Part shown: piece after piece, positions 1 through 7,905 of the stretch
How the letters are laid out: each line of letters begins with the position of its first letter
Numbering within the stretch: the stretch's first letter is position 1
NCBI GenBank assembly: GCA_035315345.1
Contig: DATFYA010000193.1
Location: 53,726 to 117,725, forward strand
Reading direction: 5' to 3'
Source of the DNA: Candidatus Methylomirabilota bacterium
GTDB taxonomy: Bacteria > Methylomirabilota > Methylomirabilia > Rokubacteriales > CSP1-6
DNA length: 64,000 nt
Notes under the pieces: generated by a model
What the model was told of the DNA's origin: nothing
Databases searched by the model: none
Seen by the model: only the letters and a program-made list of their open reading frames with translations
Translations under genes and position numbers: made by a program

Positions 1-1
1 G

Positions 2-535
2 CTGCTCCTGTGGACCGCCGGGCTCAAGATGATGCGCCAACACCCGTTCACCGGTGTGGGCGTCGGCAACTACAAGCAAGCGCTGGACACCGTTCTCGCG
101 CCCGGGACGAGCACCCGCTTCTCGGTGGCCCACAACACCTACATTCAGGTCGGGGCCGAGCTGGGGATCGTGGGGCTGGCCGTCTTCGTGGGGATCATCC
201 TGATGACGCTGCGGAGCACCCAACGAATCCGGCGGGCCGCTCGCCGGGCTCGCGTGCCGCTGATCGGCCAGGCCGCGGAGGCGATCCAGGTCGGGCTCGT
301 CGGCTTCTCCGTGTCCATCACGTTCGTGTCGGCGGAGTATCACAAGTTCTTCTGGCTGGTGGTCTTCCTGACCTGCTGCCTGCCCGCCCTGCTGCGGCCG
401 AAGCACGCGGGGGGCCCCTGGTGGGCCCGTCGCACTCCTCGCGGCGCCTCCGCCCCCCCGGTGGCGGCTCCCCCCGGTGGTCCGGCCGGGGACTCCGAGC
501 GAGCGCCCGGTCCGGTCGGATCTCCGTCTCCATGA
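2..535 (+). CDS. O-antigen ligase/Wzy-type polymerase, C-terminal part (5' end outside window)
   Basis: The reading frame is open from the window edge, so the N-terminus is missing; 177 residues remain. The visible part begins with a segment reading MMRQHPFTGVGVGNY, typical of the large periplasmic loop of Wzy_C/WaaL-like proteins (conserved 'P..G.G.GN'). A 'HNTYIQ' segment, the usual family signature before the last helices, follows, and then two hydrophobic segments (IVGLAVFVGIIL and FFWLVVFLTCCLPALL). The C-terminal tail is Pro/Gly/Arg rich and looks unstructured. Such integral membrane proteins polymerise or ligate lipid-linked glycans on the periplasmic side. The stop overlaps the next gene's start (ATGA). 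Polymerase and ligase cannot be told apart from this fragment. Confidence 0.75.
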   Translation: MLLWTAGLKMMRQHPFTGVGVGNYKQALDTVLAPGTSTRFSVAHNTYIQVGAELGIVGLAVFVGIILMTLRSTQRIRRAARRARVPLIGQAAEAIQVGLVGFSVSITFVSAEYHKFFWLVVFLTCCLPALLRPKHAGGPWWARRTPRGASAPPVAAPPGGPAGDSERAPGPVGSPSP

Positions 536-1752
536 ACATCGGGCTGCTGTCGGAAGCCCTGCCCTACCTGCCGTCGGTGGGGGGATTTCGCCTCTACGGC
601 GCGAATCTGCTCCGCCGCCTCGGGGCGCGGCATCAGATCGATCTGGTCACGTTGCTTCCCGGAAGCGACGGCGCGCACCTCGACTGGGCGCGACCCTACT
701 GCCGATCCGTGCACACGATCCCGCTCGGCCCGCGCCCGGTGCTATCGCGGATGGCCAACCTGGCCTCGACATACGGCCGCGGCCGGGCCCTGTACCCGCG
801 ACGAGCGGTGGCCTCGGCGCTGGAGAATGGTCTTCGGAAGGGCGCCTGGGACGTCCTGCACGTCGAAGGGACCTACGTCGCGGCGCTCATGGACGACGGC
901 TTCCCCATCCCCAAGATCCTGTCGGCCCATGATTCCCGTAGCCTCCGCGCCGTGGAAATGCGGCGCTGCGCGACGACGTTGTGGGAGAAGTCCTACTATC
1001 GGCTGCGCGGGCTCGTGGATCCGAGGTTCGAGCGCCTCGTCTATCCGCGGTTCGATCGCTGCGTGTTCGTCGCCCCGCGCGATGTCGAGGCCGCCCGCGC
1101 AGCCGTCCCCGGGGTGCGCACCGCCCTCATTCCCAACGGAGTGGACGCGGAGCACTTCCATCCGATGGACGTGCCCAGGGAGCCGGCCACGCTGGTCTTC
1201 CACGGGCATCTCGGCTATCTGCCCAACGTCGACGCGGTCGTCGCCTTCGCGGAGACGATCTTCCCGCTGATCCAACGCCGCGTGCCCGAGGCGGTCTTTC
1301 ACGTGATCGGCGCCGAGCCTCATCCGAGCGTGATGGCCCTCCGGAGCCGACCGGGCATTCGGCTATCTGCCAACCTGGCGGACCTCCGGGCGGCGGTCTG
1401 CTCCGCGTCGGTCTATGTGTGCCTTCTCCGTCACGGCACCGGCATCAAGAACAAGCTCCTCGAGGCCATGGCCATGGGTCTCCCCGTGGTGACGCATCCC
1501 AGCGCGTTCGAGGGGATCGACGGGACCGACGGCACCCACATGCTCGCAGCCGTCGAGCCCGCCCCCTTCGCCGAGCACGTGGTGCGCCTGATCCAGGATC
1601 GTGACCTGTCCGCCCGGCTGGCCGCGGCCGGCCGTCGGTTGGTCGAAGAGCGCTACGCATGGGCCTCCCGGGCGCGCGAATTCGAGCAGCTGTACGAGGA
1701 CGTGATCCGGGAGCGGAACCGGAGGCCGATGGACTCAGCCGCCCGCCCGTGA
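532..1752 (+). CDS. GT4-family glycosyltransferase
   Basis: Cytoplasmic GT-B glycosyltransferase of 406 residues that probably adds one sugar to the lipid-linked repeat unit. The ATG at 532 overlaps the upstream stop; the same frame is open further upstream, but that part is Arg/Gly-rich, non-conserved and antiparallel to a real gene, so the short form was chosen. The N-terminal domain starts NIGLLSEALPYLPSVGG. The linker carries 'ALIPNGVDAEHFHP', the GT4 hallmark. The C-terminal domain has 'GTGIKNKLLEAMAMGLPVV' with the nucleotide-sugar-binding Glu, and ends in 'RRLVEERYAW'. The overall pattern resembles PEP-CTERM/EPS-associated sugar transferases. The sugar donor is not predictable. Confidence 0.85.
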   Translation: MNIGLLSEALPYLPSVGGFRLYGANLLRRLGARHQIDLVTLLPGSDGAHLDWARPYCRSVHTIPLGPRPVLSRMANLASTYGRGRALYPRRAVASALENGLRKGAWDVLHVEGTYVAALMDDGFPIPKILSAHDSRSLRAVEMRRCATTLWEKSYYRLRGLVDPRFERLVYPRFDRCVFVAPRDVEAARAAVPGVRTALIPNGVDAEHFHPMDVPREPATLVFHGHLGYLPNVDAVVAFAETIFPLIQRRVPEAVFHVIGAEPHPSVMALRSRPGIRLSANLADLRAAVCSASVYVCLLRHGTGIKNKLLEAMAMGLPVVTHPSAFEGIDGTDGTHMLAAVEPAPFAEHVVRLIQDRDLSARLAAAGRRLVEERYAWASRAREFEQLYEDVIRERNRRPMDSAARP

Positions 1753-2387
1753 CGGTTGGCCCTCCGCGGTCGAAGGTCTTTCTCGTAGGAATCGCCGGGG
1801 GCTCGGGCTCGGGCAAGACGACGCTCTGCCGGGCGCTCACCGAGCGCTCACCAGACGTCTCCGTGCTCGATCTGGACGCGTACTACCTCGACCGGAGCCA
1901 TCTTGCCCCGGGCGACCGCGCGCATCTCAATTTCGACGAGCCCGCGGCCTTCGACACCGGACTACTGGCCGAACACCTCAGCTGCCTGGCGCGAGGCGAA
2001 GCGATCGCCAAGCCGGTCTATTCCTTCGTGAGCCATACCCGGGTCGGCACCGAGCCCTTCGTGCCTCGGCGCTTCGTCCTGGTCGAGGGGCTCTTCTCGC
2101 TCTGGTGGGAAGACGTTCGTCGCCTTTGGGACCTCACGGTCTACGTGGACGCGGCGGTCGACCTTCGCCTCGATCGCCGCGTCCGTCGGGATGTGGCCAG
2201 TCGGGGTCGCACCGTCGAGTCCGTGATGGCTCAGTACGCCGAGACGGTGCGCCCGATGCACGAGCGCTACGTGGAGCCCACGCGACGCCACGCTCGCGTC
2301 GTGCTGTCCAACGAGGGCGCCATCGAGGCGGCCCTGACCCCCTTCACCGAGGCGCTTCGCCGCCTCGGCATCCGTTCCGACGGCTAG
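1749..2387 (+). CDS. Uridine kinase/phosphoribulokinase-family P-loop protein
   Basis: A protein of 212 residues starting at GTG 1749, which overlaps the preceding stop (GTGA). Walker A 'GIAGGSGSGKTTLCRAL' lies near residues 13-29. 'VLDLDAYYLDRSHL' follows, the Asp-Tyr substrate motif of uridine kinases, then 'LVEGLFSLWWEDVRRLWD', the family 'EG' strand, and 'RLDRRVRRDVASRGRT', the lid region. The family phosphorylates uridine/cytidine or related small hydroxyl substrates. Its place in a glycosyltransferase operon suggests a nucleotide or sugar-kinase step linked to glycan precursor supply, but this is inference. Its 3' end overlaps the convergent glycosyltransferase by four bases. Confidence 0.8.
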   Translation: MTVGPPRSKVFLVGIAGGSGSGKTTLCRALTERSPDVSVLDLDAYYLDRSHLAPGDRAHLNFDEPAAFDTGLLAEHLSCLARGEAIAKPVYSFVSHTRVGTEPFVPRRFVLVEGLFSLWWEDVRRLWDLTVYVDAAVDLRLDRRVRRDVASRGRTVESVMAQYAETVRPMHERYVEPTRRHARVVLSNEGAIEAALTPFTEALRRLGIRSDG

Positions 2388-3610
2388 GGTGAGACGGGGC
2401 TTCGACCCGCGACCACCTGCTGGACTTGATGCTCGATTACCCGCCAGTCGTACCGCTCCTGCACCAGTTTGAGGCCCTCCCGTGACAGCGCACTTCGCCG
2501 CGCTCCGTCGCGGGCCAGTGCGATGCAGGCATCGGCGAACTGTTCCGGTGTGTCGGCGAGTAGCAGATGTCGGTCGTGCTCGACTTCGAGACCTTCCGCC
2601 CCGATCCGGGTGGAGACCACCGGCACGCCATGAGCGAGCGCTTCCAGAATCTTGATCCGCGTACCGCCCCCGAACCGGATCGGGACCACGGTCATCGTCG
2701 CGTCCTGCAGGAACGGCTCTACCGCGGGCACTGTCCCGGTCACGACCACGGACTGGCCGTCGTGGAGCGCGAGGACCTCGGGAGTCGGGCGTGAGCCGAC
2801 GATCAAGGTACGGGCCCGCGGCATGACGCGGCGGATTCGAGGCAAGATCTGACGCACGAAGAAGTGCACCGCGTCCACGTTGGCCTCGGTGCTCATGGCC
2901 CCGACGAACACGAAGGAAGGATCCGCGACGTCCGACGGCCGCCAGGCTGGCTCGGTCGGCATCTCGATCCCGTTGGGGACCACCCAGATCCGGCTTTCGC
3001 CGCCGAGGATCTGCTTGTCGAGCGCCGAGCAAACCACGTACTCGTGTGGACCGTGTCGGACGAGCCCGCGCTCCATCCGACGCAGCTTGAAGAACTCGAC
3101 GAGGTCGAGGGCGGTGCGCAGTCCCGGGCCGGTGCGCCGAAGCCGGTGTCCCAGCTTCCGGTACTGGACGTCGTCCAAGTCCAGGATGACGCGGCATCCC
3201 ACATTTCCGGGCAGCAGGCCGATCGAGATGAGACGCTCGACCCAGATCAGGTCGAATCCCTGCTGGCAGGCGTCGGCAATTACTTGAGCTCCTTGCGGCG
3301 AGCGGTACCATCGAATGAGGGCTGGCTCCCGGAGATGTCCGTGATATCGGGCGAGCCGGGAGAGGCGATCGAACAGGCCGTCGGATCGTGCCGGGCCCGA
3401 CGCATCGAACGACTCGTTCGGATACAGCAGAGCCTGCTGGAATAGTGGCTGTACCGCGTCAAGCTCGGACGGCCATCGGCCGCCGTCGGTCGGACACGCG
3501 AAGGTGATGTGTCCGAGTCGAGACAGGGCGCGAAGCACGTGGTAGATGCGCTGGTTCGCGCCCGTGTTCAGCGGATAGGGCACGGTGGTCGAAACGAATA
3601 GGATCCTCAC
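2384..3610 (-). CDS. GT4-family glycosyltransferase, PEP-CTERM/EPS-associated type
   Basis: 408-residue GT-B glycosyltransferase. It begins MRILFVSTTVPYPLNTGANQ, a start typical of the Stp1-like sugar transferases that accompany exosortase/EPS loci. The linker region contains 'WVVPNGIEMP', and the C-terminal donor domain has 'VPIRFGGGTRIKILEALAHG' with the conserved Glu and 'GVPVVSTRIGAEGLEV'. The ATG at 3610 opens a divergent 89-bp spacer shared with the lipoprotein gene at 3700. No close minus-strand partner lies downstream; the gene converges on and overlaps the kinase-like gene. Acceptor and donor sugars are unknown. Confidence 0.85.
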   Translation of the reverse strand: MRILFVSTTVPYPLNTGANQRIYHVLRALSRLGHITFACPTDGGRWPSELDAVQPLFQQALLYPNESFDASGPARSDGLFDRLSRLARYHGHLREPALIRWYRSPQGAQVIADACQQGFDLIWVERLISIGLLPGNVGCRVILDLDDVQYRKLGHRLRRTGPGLRTALDLVEFFKLRRMERGLVRHGPHEYVVCSALDKQILGGESRIWVVPNGIEMPTEPAWRPSDVADPSFVFVGAMSTEANVDAVHFFVRQILPRIRRVMPRARTLIVGSRPTPEVLALHDGQSVVVTGTVPAVEPFLQDATMTVVPIRFGGGTRIKILEALAHGVPVVSTRIGAEGLEVEHDRHLLLADTPEQFADACIALARDGARRSALSREGLKLVQERYDWRVIEHQVQQVVAGRSPVSP

Positions 3611-3699
3611 TGAAGGGCATCTTACACTGGGTCAGCGTTGCGACGCAGCGCGCCCTTCCGCGGACGCGCGCGGGAGGGCCTGATCTCGGGAGGGATACG

Positions 3700-5502
3700 A
3701 TGGCGCACTGTGGCTTTCGTGGTGTCCTGATCCCTGCGGCTATCGGGATCGGGCTGGTCGTTGGTTGTGCCGGTGCTGGCTCCGCTAGCTCACAGGCGCC
3801 GGCCCCGCCGCCGTCCTCGTCGAGCTCCAAGGCCCCGGCTCCCCCGCCGTCGTCGTCGAGTCCCAAGCCGCCGGCTCCCCCGTCATCGTCGTCGGGTTCC
3901 AAGGCGCCGGCCCCGGCTTCGCCCAGCACTGGGCTCGATCGCTACGGAGGCTACGCCGACCTGGCGGTCAAGGGGGCTGCCTCCGGCTTCTTCAGGATCG
4001 ACAAGGTAGGTGCTCGCTGGGTGCTGGTCACGCCGGACAACCACGTGTTCTGGGCCCTCTCCGTCTACGGGGTGAACACGGGCGATGGCGGCCCGGCCTA
4101 CGTGGAGGCGGTGAAGAAGAAGTACGACAGCCCCGGCTGGATGCCGTGGGGGCTGTTCGTGCGACAGGCCAGTCTCCGGTTGAAGTCCTGGGGGTTCAAC
4201 ACGCTGGGTGAGTACACGACCAACTATGCGCTGCCGATACCGAGCTACGGCGGTCGAGATGTCAACCCGGTGCCGATGCCCTTCATCAGCATCATCAATC
4301 CATCGTACTGGGCCAAGCGCTACGCGGCCGTGAAGAACATCCAGCTCGGCGTGGATCCGGCGGTGACTCCCGGCCTCTGGCGAGTGGAGGGATTCCCGGA
4401 CGTCTTCGACCCCGCCTACCAGGCCGCGCTGCCCGGCTTCGCGGCCCGGAAGAATATCTTCAACGTCGTGCCGCTGGCCTCCACGCCCTGGCATATCGGC
4501 ACCACCACGGACGACGGGGACGACCTGTTCGGGTTCGGGCCGGTGACCACGCACAACAATCTCGGATGGATCGCGGCGGCTACCGCGCCGAGCCAGGCCC
4601 GCAACGACAAGCGCGGGAAGAGCAATCCCCAGCCAACCGTCTACAAGGACACGAAGGTGTACACGAAGTACGCGTTGCGCGATTTCCTGCGCACGAGGTA
4701 CAGCAGCGTCGAGAAGCTGAACGCCGCGTGGGGCTCGAAGTACACGACATGGGATTCCGACGGCGGCTGGCCGAACGGCAAGGGTTTCCTAGACGAGAGC
4801 GGCCGGAGCCCCTGGCTGGGCAAGGATTTCCGCCAGCTCAAGGATAGTGCTCCGAAGGTCCGGACGGATCTGAACGACTTCGTCGGGGTTCTCGCCGACC
4901 ACTACTTCAAGATCGTCTCCACCGCCCTCCGGGACGCTCTGCCGCACCACCTGGTAGTCGCGCCGGTGAATGCGTTGGGACACCCCAAGATCCTGGAGGC
5001 GGCCGGCCGCTACGCGGATCTCGTGCAGGTCGGCGGATCGTTGAACCTCGAGGACTTCCGTCGAGTCTACTCGCTCGTGCGGAAGCCCATGCTGATCTGG
5101 ACGACGTACATGTCGCAGGTGGATTCGCCGCTCGGCAACAACAAGAAAGGCTGGGCCGGCCTCGACTTCCCCACCCAGGAGGAGCGCGGCGCGGCGTACG
5201 AGAAGTTCATCCAGAACATTCTCGACTTCCAGGCGGACGATGGGACGTACCCGATCATCGGCATCGACTGGTGGGCGTGGACGGACAAGACCGTGGGGGG
5301 TGAGGGCAACAACTTCGGTCTCGTGACCAACCGCGACAATGCCTACGACGGCAAGGAAGCGGTGATCGCGGCGGGCCAGGACCCCTGGGGCCATCCGACC
5401 GGCGGGGAGAAGGGCAACTACGGCGACTTCCTGAGCCGCGTCACGCGGACGAATGCCTCGATTGGACACACGTTGCGCAAGGAGCTATCAGCGGACAGGT
5501 GA
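3700..5502 (+). CDS. GH50-agarase-like lipoprotein with lost catalytic residues (pseudo-hydrolase)
   Basis: 600 residues, ATG preceded by the strong ribosome site GGGAGGG. A lipoprotein signal ends in 'LVVGC' (Cys23), followed by a Pro/Ser/Lys linker of three 12-residue repeats (33-68). The rest aligns by eye with the GH50-like protein at 26278-28500: 'SGFFRIDKVGARWVLVTPD' against 'SGFFRVEYVNGRWWLVTPE', and 'RLKSWGFNTLG' against 'RLRAWGFNTIG'. Where the paralogue has 'IGYFVDNE', this protein has 'IGTTTDDGDD' (266-275). Where the paralogue has 'IIGEFHFG', this has 'LIWTTYMS' (465-472). Both catalytic glutamates therefore seem absent. It may bind rather than cleave the exopolysaccharide. It leads an apparent operon with three genes for glycan assembly. 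Confidence 0.7.
   Translation: MAHCGFRGVLIPAAIGIGLVVGCAGAGSASSQAPAPPPSSSSSKAPAPPPSSSSPKPPAPPSSSSGSKAPAPASPSTGLDRYGGYADLAVKGAASGFFRIDKVGARWVLVTPDNHVFWALSVYGVNTGDGGPAYVEAVKKKYDSPGWMPWGLFVRQASLRLKSWGFNTLGEYTTNYALPIPSYGGRDVNPVPMPFISIINPSYWAKRYAAVKNIQLGVDPAVTPGLWRVEGFPDVFDPAYQAALPGFAARKNIFNVVPLASTPWHIGTTTDDGDDLFGFGPVTTHNNLGWIAAATAPSQARNDKRGKSNPQPTVYKDTKVYTKYALRDFLRTRYSSVEKLNAAWGSKYTTWDSDGGWPNGKGFLDESGRSPWLGKDFRQLKDSAPKVRTDLNDFVGVLADHYFKIVSTALRDALPHHLVVAPVNALGHPKILEAAGRYADLVQVGGSLNLEDFRRVYSLVRKPMLIWTTYMSQVDSPLGNNKKGWAGLDFPTQEERGAAYEKFIQNILDFQADDGTYPIIGIDWWAWTDKTVGGEGNNFGLVTNRDNAYDGKEAVIAAGQDPWGHPTGGEKGNYGDFLSRVTRTNASIGHTLRKELSADR
3796..3903 (+). repeat. Three 36-bp tandem repeats coding a Pro/Ser linker
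   Basis: Three in-frame units of 12 codons encode variants of APAPPPSSSSSK (residues 33-68 of the lipoprotein). A partial fourth unit (APAPA) follows. The linker probably spaces the catalytic-like domain from the lipid anchor. The units differ at several codons, so this is an old or selected repeat rather than a recent slippage product. Confidence 0.8.
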
Positions 5503-5509
5503 GCGGTTG

Positions 5510-6658
5510 ATGGCACGCCACGACCGGCGTGGCCTGCTCTTCGTGACTCCGTGGCTCCGAAACGGAGGTATCGAGCGGGTCCTCCAGGTTACCGTCCCCT
5601 GGCTGGCGCGTCGCGGCTACCGCTGCGAGGTCGCGTCGTGGAACGTGTCGAGCCATCTCTCCGGCCGCCCGAACCCTGTTCTGGGCACGCTCCAGGCCGC
5701 GGCCGTACCGGTGCGGGTGCTCCGCGCCTACGGGCGGTTCAAGCTGTTTCAACGCGCGGTGCAGGTCGCGGGGCTCGCGCTTCGCAGCCGGGCGGACCTG
5801 ATCGTCAGCTACGAGCTGGAAGGCAATCTGGTGGCGCTCCTGGCACGACGGCTCCTCCTCGGCCGCGTGCACGTGATGATCCAGACTCACAACGCCTCGA
5901 GCATTCACGCCGAGGTCGGGACCTCGAGCGCCTGGCTTCGGCTGGCCCGTCGCCTGTACCCGAGCGCCACGATGGTCGTCCCGTCCGACAGCATGGCCGC
6001 CGACTCCGCCCGATTCTTCGGACTCGACGGTAGCCGGGTCGTGACCGTTCACAATCCCCTGGCCGTGGCGTCGATCCGGGAGCGATCGAAGGAGTCGTGC
6101 GAGCCGCCGGTCGAGGTGTCGCGGCCGTTCCTGGTGGGCTGCGGGCGTCTCGTGCCGATGAAGGGGTTCTACGATCTGCTCGACGCCTTCGCAGAGGTGC
6201 GACGAGAGCGTCCGCTCGGACTGGTGATCCTGGGCGAGGGGCCGGAGCGGGTGAATCTCCGGGACCGTATCCGGGTCCTGCAGATCGGGGACGACGTGCT
6301 GATGCCCGGATTCGCGGTGAATCCCTGGTCGTACTTCGCGAGAGCGAGCGCCTTCGTGCTGTCGTCACGCTACGGAGAAGCCTTCCCCATGGTGCTGGTG
6401 GAGGCGATGGCGTGCGGTATCCCGGTCATCGCGAGCCGATGTGAATGGGGACCCGAGGAGATCCTGGAGAATGGGGAGGACGGGCTCCTGTTCGATCCGG
6501 GTGACGTTGGCACCCTGGCGCAGCACATCCGGACTGTGCTCGATTCGCCGTCGGTGGGGAGCCGGCTCCTCCAGGCGGCATCCCGGCGCGCCGAGGAGTT
6601 CGCCGAGGAGATCGTCATGCCCGAGATGGAACGCCGGATCGAGGCGCTCCTCGATTGA
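5510..6658 (+). CDS. GT4-family glycosyltransferase
   Basis: 382-residue GT-B enzyme starting at ATG 5510, seven bases after the lipoprotein stop. The N-terminal domain opens 'LLFVTPWLRNGGIERVL', the Gly-rich loop of GT4 enzymes. The middle has 'VVTVHNPLAV' and 'FLVGCGRLVPMKGF', equivalent to the usual 'GRL...KG' strand. The donor site 'YGEAFPMVLVEAMACGIPVI' contains both conserved glutamates of the E-x7-E motif. It is likely to add a sugar to the lipid-linked EPS intermediate in the cytoplasm. Its stop overlaps the TTG start of the next glycosyltransferase, so the genes are probably co-translated. Confidence 0.87.
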   Translation: MARHDRRGLLFVTPWLRNGGIERVLQVTVPWLARRGYRCEVASWNVSSHLSGRPNPVLGTLQAAAVPVRVLRAYGRFKLFQRAVQVAGLALRSRADLIVSYELEGNLVALLARRLLLGRVHVMIQTHNASSIHAEVGTSSAWLRLARRLYPSATMVVPSDSMAADSARFFGLDGSRVVTVHNPLAVASIRERSKESCEPPVEVSRPFLVGCGRLVPMKGFYDLLDAFAEVRRERPLGLVILGEGPERVNLRDRIRVLQIGDDVLMPGFAVNPWSYFARASAFVLSSRYGEAFPMVLVEAMACGIPVIASRCEWGPEEILENGEDGLLFDPGDVGTLAQHIRTVLDSPSVGSRLLQAASRRAEEFAEEIVMPEMERRIEALLD

Positions 6659-7905
6659 TCGCCTCCGAGCCGCGCTCGACGGCGGCGGCCAGGCCGGCGC
6701 TGACCATCGGCCATCTTCAGGTCGGGCCGCCCGAGCATGGCATCTGTCGACACGGGCGCTTGCTTGCCGCGGAGGGACGGCGGCGGCCGGATCTGGTCGT
6801 CATCGAGCGGAGCCTCCGCCTGACCGGCAAGCCGGGCGCCGACCGGGCCCAGCTGCAGGCCACCGGCCGCGAGCTGTCGGCGGCCGACGTGGTGCATCTC
6901 CAGGTCAGCGTCTCCGGCGATACCACCTGGGGGCGGAACCGCCGCTCACTGGTGAACCTGGACACCTTCCGGCGGCACTGCCGCGCTCCCCTAGTCGTCA
7001 CGCTCCACGACGTGAACAACCTGCGATCACTCGGGTGCACGAGCGATCTCGACTGGGTCCGGCGCGCCGCCGTCGAGGTGGCGAAAACCCCGGTCCGACC
7101 GGCCGTCCGGCTGGCTCGCCAGCTGACGCGGGGCCGCTTCGATCTCTCGGAGGCCTTTCGCTCGACGAGCCGGTTCGACAGTCTCTATCTGTACCGCGTG
7201 ACTCGCTGGGTTCTCCGGCACAGCCAGCAGGTGCTCGTGGCATCGGGTGGAGAATCCGAGACCCTACGCTCCCTCGGCATGGCCGACAACGTCGCGATGA
7301 TTCCCCTGTTCATCGAAAGCGGGCTGGTTCGCGAGCCCACGTCGCCGCCGGACCCTGGCGCCCTCCGCACGGTGATCGTGGCCGGCTTCATCTTCAAGAA
7401 CAAGGGCTACGACCTCATGATCGAGGCCCTGGCCCGACTGCCCGGCGTCCGGCTAGTGCTCGTCGGCGGCCCCCGGCTCGGCGCCTCCGGATCGCAGACG
7501 CTGACCCGGCTGATGAACGTCGCCTGCGAGCACGGGGTCGCCGACCGCCTGTGGGTGACCGGCTATCTGGCCGAGGAGGAATACCAGCAGCAGCTCGGGA
7601 ACGCCGATCTGGCGGTCTGCCCGTTCGAGCCCGACAAATCCGCGTCGGGGTCACTGGGCTCCCTCATCGCGGCCGGATGTCCGGTGTTGGCCTCCGACGT
7701 TCCCTTGATCGCCGAGTACAACGCCATCGTGCCGGGCGCGATTCCCACGTTCAGCCCGTACACGCCGGAGAGCCTCGCCCGCGCCATCGCGGAGCAGCTG
7801 CGGAAGCCGCGGCCGGAGCGCGCTCGCGACCTCGCCCGGCTGCGAGAGCGGTTGTCGATCCGCGCCATCTACGATCGCCATCTCGAGGTGTATCGTCACC
7901 TATGA
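6655..7905 (+). CDS. GT4-family glycosyltransferase
   Basis: 416 residues from a TTG start that overlaps the previous stop (TTGA). 'LTIGHLQVGPPEHGICRHG' marks the N-terminal nucleotide fold and 'VVTLHDVNNLRSLG' the acceptor side. 'VIVAGFIFKNKGYDLMIEAL' opens the donor domain, which continues through 'VGGPRLGAS' and 'VCPFEPDKSASGSLGSLIA'. The usual second Glu motif is replaced by 'GSLGSLIAAGCPVLASDV', a variant seen in some GT4 proteins, so activity is probable but less certain than for its neighbours. The gene ends in an ATGA overlap with the methyltransferase-like gene. Confidence 0.8.
   Translation: MIASEPRSTAAARPALTIGHLQVGPPEHGICRHGRLLAAEGRRRPDLVVIERSLRLTGKPGADRAQLQATGRELSAADVVHLQVSVSGDTTWGRNRRSLVNLDTFRRHCRAPLVVTLHDVNNLRSLGCTSDLDWVRRAAVEVAKTPVRPAVRLARQLTRGRFDLSEAFRSTSRFDSLYLYRVTRWVLRHSQQVLVASGGESETLRSLGMADNVAMIPLFIESGLVREPTSPPDPGALRTVIVAGFIFKNKGYDLMIEALARLPGVRLVLVGGPRLGASGSQTLTRLMNVACEHGVADRLWVTGYLAEEEYQQQLGNADLAVCPFEPDKSASGSLGSLIAAGCPVLASDVPLIAEYNAIVPGAIPTFSPYTPESLARAIAEQLRKPRPERARDLARLRERLSIRAIYDRHLEVYRHL

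Noticed and set aside
10..531. Long N-terminal extension of the first glycosyltransferase in the plus frame.
   Set aside because: The residues are Arg/Gly/Pro-rich and unconserved, and the other frame encodes a recognisable Wzy/WaaL-type C-terminus that ends exactly at the ATG overlap.
3611..3699. Sigma-54 site in the divergent spacer (TGGGTC...TTGC).
   Set aside because: Spacing between the two halves is one base short and the first half is poor.
3793..3927. Short direct repeats suggesting a CRISPR array.
   Set aside because: The units are adjacent without spacers, keep the reading frame and encode a Pro/Ser linker of a lipoprotein.
6441..7901. Upstream extension of the methyltransferase-like protein through two glycosyltransferase genes.
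   Set aside because: The frame is a shadow produced by high GC content; the ATGA overlap at 7902 and the domain start fit the short form.
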